Part shown: piece by piece, positions 61,831 to 64,000 of the stretch | Position numbering within the stretch: the first letter of the stretch is position 1 | Layout: every line of letters begins with the position of its first letter | Notes under the pieces: model-generated | The model's database searches: none | Seen by the model: only the letters and a program-made list of their open reading frames with translations | Told to the model about the DNA's origin: nothing | Made by a program: the position numbers and the translations under genes | NCBI GenBank assembly: GCA_011526585.1 | Contig: WYBB01000177.1 | Span: 1 to 64,000 of the forward strand | Direction of reading: 5' to 3' | DNA: 64,000 nucleotides | Source: Deltaproteobacteria bacterium | GTDB taxonomy: Bacteria; Myxococcota_A; UBA9042; PHBI01

Positions 61831-63675
61831 ATGTCGATCATACCCACGCTGTCGCTCATCGCCTCGCAGGCACCCGCGCCGATGCCGTCCGAGCAGGTGC
61901 TGCAGGCCAACACGGCGGCGATCGTCGTCGTCATCGTCATCTTCGTCGTCATGGTCCTGCTCGTGATCTCGGGGCGCAAGAAGAAGCAGCCCGAGCCCGC
62001 CGAAGCGGCCGAGGCGCCGCGCGTCGAGAGCGCGGCGGCGCCTCAGCTGAAGCTGCCGGCGAGCAAGGAGTCGTTCGAGCCGCTGCCGACAGCGGCCGAG
62101 CCGCACAAGGCCGAGTCCAGGGCCGGCGAGGCGAAGAAGGCCGAAGCCAAGGCGGCCGAGCCCGAGCCGGAGGAGGAGGACGAGGGCGAGGTCGAGGCGG
62201 CCTGGGAGCTCGCCGAGGACGAGGCTGCCGCCGAGGCGCTGGCCAAGGCCGAGGAGGCGGTGAAGAAGGCCGAGGCCAAGAAACAGGAGGCCGAGGAGCG
62301 CGCGCGCGAGAAGGCGCGTGAGGCCGAGGACAAGCGCAAGGAGGCCGCGGAGAAGACGCGCGAGGCCGAGGCCAAGCGCAAGGCGGCCGAAGAGGCGCTG
62401 GCGCGGGCGGCCGACGAGGAGTCGAGGAAGAAGGCCGAGCAGTCGGCGGCCGAGGCCAAGGCGGCTGCCGAGCAGCAGAAGAAGGTCGAGCAGGAGGCGC
62501 GGGCCGAGGCGGCGCGCGCGGCGGAGGCGCGCGACAAGGCGATCAAGGAGGCGGCCGAGAAGGCCAAGGCCGAGGCCAAGGCGGCGGCCGAGGCGGAGGC
62601 GCGGGCCAAGGCCGAGGCCAAGCGCAAGGAGGCCGAAGCCAAGGCCAAGGCCGAGGCGGAGGCCCGAGCCAAGGCGGAGGCCGAGGAGGCGAAGAAGCGC
62701 GAGGCCGAGGCCAAGGCGAAGAAGAAGGAAAAGCCGGTCGAGGACGAGGGCCCGGCCAAGACCCTCAAGGACGGGCTCGGCAAGACGCGCAAGGAGGGCT
62801 TCATCGCGAAGCTCTCGGGCCTCTTCGCCGGCAAGCAGATCGACCAGGATCTGCTCGACGAGGTCGAGGAGGCGCTGTTCACGGCCGACATCGGCGTGCG
62901 CACGGCGGACCGGCTGTTGAGCGCGGTGCGCGAGGCGCTCTCCAAGAAGGAGCTCAAGGACGAGAGCAAGGTGTGGGAGGTCCTGCGGGGCGAGGCGTTC
63001 AAGATCCTCGAGGGCGCGCAGAGCGGTGGCAAGGTGAGCCCGCCCAAGCCCGGGGAGCCGTTCGTCACGATGGTGCTCGGCGTCAACGGCACCGGCAAGA
63101 CGACCTCGATCGGCAAGATGGCCCACAAGCTGCTCGCCGAGGGCAAGTCCGTGACGCTGGTCGCGGGGGACACCTTCCGTGCGGCGGCGACCGAGCAGCT
63201 CGAGCACTGGGCGCGCCGCGTGGGGGCGCCGTGCATCAAGGGCAAGGAGGGTGCCGATCCGGCCTCGGTCGTCTTCGACGGGGTCAAGAAGGCCCTGGAG
63301 GACAAGGCCGAGTTCGTGCTCGTCGACACCGCGGGCCGCCTGCACAACAACGTCAACCTCATGGAGGAGCTCAAGAAGGTGCGGCGCGTGATGGGCCGCG
63401 CCATCGAGGGCGCACCGCACGAGGTCCTGATGGTGCTCGACGCGACGACCGGGCAGAACGGGATCGCCCAGGCCAAGCAGTTCAAGGACGCCACCGACGT
63501 GACGGGGATCATCCTGACGAAGCTCGACGGCACGGCCAAGGGCGGTGTCGTGCTCGGCGTCTGCGACGAGCTGAAGATCCCGATCCGCTTCATCGGGATC
63601 GGCGAGCGCGTCGCCGACCTGCGGGTCTTCGATCCGAAGGAGTTCGTGGACGAGCTCTTCGCTCCGCCCGCTTGA
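61831..63675 (+). CDS. ftsY: Signal recognition particle receptor FtsY with membrane anchor and long charged linker
   Basis: A 614-residue SRP receptor GTPase that docks ribosome-SRP complexes at the membrane. It begins with an N-terminal membrane helix (about 30-50, AAIVVVIVIFVVMVLLVI) and RKKK stop. A roughly 250-residue Ala/Glu/Lys/Arg-rich predicted coiled coil (about 55-305) follows. The NG domain has G1 GVNGTGKTT (417-425), DTFRAAATEQL, DTAGRLHNN, TKLDGTAKGG and a GIGERVADLRVFD ending. E. coli FtsY has no transmembrane helix and a shorter acidic A domain. ATG 61831 has CGGAGGA 8 bases upstream. A TTGACA box lies at 61768-61773. It stands alone and is divergent from the MoxR operon. Confidence 0.94.
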   Translation: MSIIPTLSLIASQAPAPMPSEQVLQANTAAIVVVIVIFVVMVLLVISGRKKKQPEPAEAAEAPRVESAAAPQLKLPASKESFEPLPTAAEPHKAESRAGEAKKAEAKAAEPEPEEEDEGEVEAAWELAEDEAAAEALAKAEEAVKKAEAKKQEAEERAREKAREAEDKRKEAAEKTREAEAKRKAAEEALARAADEESRKKAEQSAAEAKAAAEQQKKVEQEARAEAARAAEARDKAIKEAAEKAKAEAKAAAEAEARAKAEAKRKEAEAKAKAEAEARAKAEAEEAKKREAEAKAKKKEKPVEDEGPAKTLKDGLGKTRKEGFIAKLSGLFAGKQIDQDLLDEVEEALFTADIGVRTADRLLSAVREALSKKELKDESKVWEVLRGEAFKILEGAQSGGKVSPPKPGEPFVTMVLGVNGTGKTTSIGKMAHKLLAEGKSVTLVAGDTFRAAATEQLEHWARRVGAPCIKGKEGADPASVVFDGVKKALEDKAEFVLVDTAGRLHNNVNLMEELKKVRRVMGRAIEGAPHEVLMVLDATTGQNGIAQAKQFKDATDVTGIILTKLDGTAKGGVVLGVCDELKIPIRFIGIGERVADLRVFDPKEFVDELFAPPA

Positions 63676-63709
63676 GCCCGCGGCGGAGAACCATCGAGCG
63701 CCGCGTCAC

Positions 63710-63740
63710 GGGCGGCCACGAGGGCCGCCCCTACGAGACC
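63710..63740 (+). repeat. Palindromic intergenic repeat, copy 1
   Basis: A GC-rich palindrome (gggcggccacgagggccgcccc) followed by tacgagacc. It belongs to a family of three copies within 150 bases after ftsY. Such mobile palindromic units are common between genes in many bacteria. It may also act as the ftsY terminator. Confidence 0.65.
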
Positions 63741-63774
63741 GGATGATGCGCCTCGAGACCTGCTGGCACGCTGC

Positions 63775-63803
63775 GGGCTGCCGCAAGGGCCGCCCTACGA
63801 GAC
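63775..63803 (+). repeat. Palindromic intergenic repeat, copy 2
   Basis: A variant of copy 1 in the same orientation: gggctgccgcaagggccgcc then ctacgagac. The word ccctacgagac and the ggccg core are shared, while the left arm differs by a few bases. Confidence 0.6.
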
Positions 63804-63830
63804 GTCGCGTGAGGACCCGCCGGTTGCGCC

Positions 63831-63860
63831 GTAGGGGCAGGCCTCGTGCCCGCCCGCGGG
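63831..63860 (-). repeat. Palindromic intergenic repeat, copy 3 (inverted)
   Basis: The sequence gtaggggcaggcctcgtgcc continues to 63860. Its reverse complement matches copy 1 (gggcgggcacgaggcctgcc then cctac). It lies in the opposite orientation to copies 1 and 2. Confidence 0.62.
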
Positions 63861-63887
63861 CGTCGAATCCATCCTGGATGCCACGCC

Positions 63888-64000
63888 TTACTTGAAGACG
63901 CGCTCTTTGCGGGCCTGGAAGATGAAGGGCAGGAGCTCCTTCTTGAGGCTCAGCATGCGGCTGAACTTCGCCTCCTGGCGCACGTTCGAGTAGAGCGTCG
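63888..64000 (-). CDS. C-terminal end of an unidentified protein (5' end outside window)
   Basis: On the minus strand an open frame enters from the right edge and ends at TAA (63888-63890). The visible tail is 36 residues, basic and helical, with YSNVRQEAKFSRML and FIFQARKERVFK. It is too short to assign to a family. It is convergent with ftsY, with the repeat cluster between them. Confidence 0.55.
   Translation of the reverse strand, partial: TLYSNVRQEAKFSRMLSLKKELLPFIFQARKERVFK

Overview
The window is GC-rich and densely packed. It has the look of a Myxococcota (myxobacterium-like) chromosome. This is inferred from the very high GC, frequent GTG/TTG starts, many large secreted lipoproteins with eukaryote-like modules (LamG, thrombospondin type 3 repeats, MopE-type Cys motifs, lamin-tail domain) and two giant alpha-2-macroglobulins. 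No rRNA, tRNA, CRISPR array, transposase or prophage was found.

Layout. 1-606 is the tail of a secreted protein with two PPC domains, followed by hairpins. 797-4845 holds NAD kinase, an Fe-S RNA uracil methyltransferase, a LysR regulator and pirin. 4984-11070 is a minus-strand pair: a lipoprotein alpha-2-macroglobulin followed by a propeller-like lipoprotein. 11200-14627 is a plus-strand pair: a DUF2185-like protein and a PhaC-like hydrolase fused to a damaged adenylation domain. 14640-17065 is a lower-GC module of two unknown genes and a divergent TetR regulator with a palindromic operator. 17059-22075 (minus strand) holds a Slt-type lytic transglycosylase, a coiled-coil protein and a mosaic lipoprotein. 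22284-29434 holds a second, secreted alpha-2-macroglobulin and an Ig-repeat lipoprotein.

29475-35167 is a lipoate-dependent dehydrogenase operon: promoter, lipA, E1alpha-like, E1beta-like, E2 and E3, with lipB nearby at 36531. LipA, LipB, E2 and E3 keep their catalytic residues. Both E1-like subunits have lost the residues that bind or activate thiamine diphosphate. I regard this as the most unusual system in the window.

37218-42896 (minus strand) holds an aminoacyl-lipid-synthase-like protein, a GT92-like glycosyltransferase, an orphan contractile-injection-system LysM protein and a lipoprotein with a possible clan CD protease dyad. 43018-47628 is an SppA-like peptidase, tgt and a polyferredoxin. 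47651-50773 (minus strand) is hom, gtrA, a zinc-ribbon protein and a probable outer-membrane protein. 51074-53709 is guaB-guaA, with an IMP dehydrogenase lacking its CBS domains. rarA diverges from it. 55679-61672 is a tightly overlapping MoxR/DUF58/DUF4350/Ig-like membrane operon. The window closes with ftsY, a cluster of three palindromic repeats and the end of an unidentified gene.

Two gene-expression themes recur. Many neighbours overlap by ATGA, GTGA, TTGA or TGATG, which suggests translational coupling. Several genes have a -10-like hexamer about seven bases before the start codon, which suggests leaderless mRNAs.
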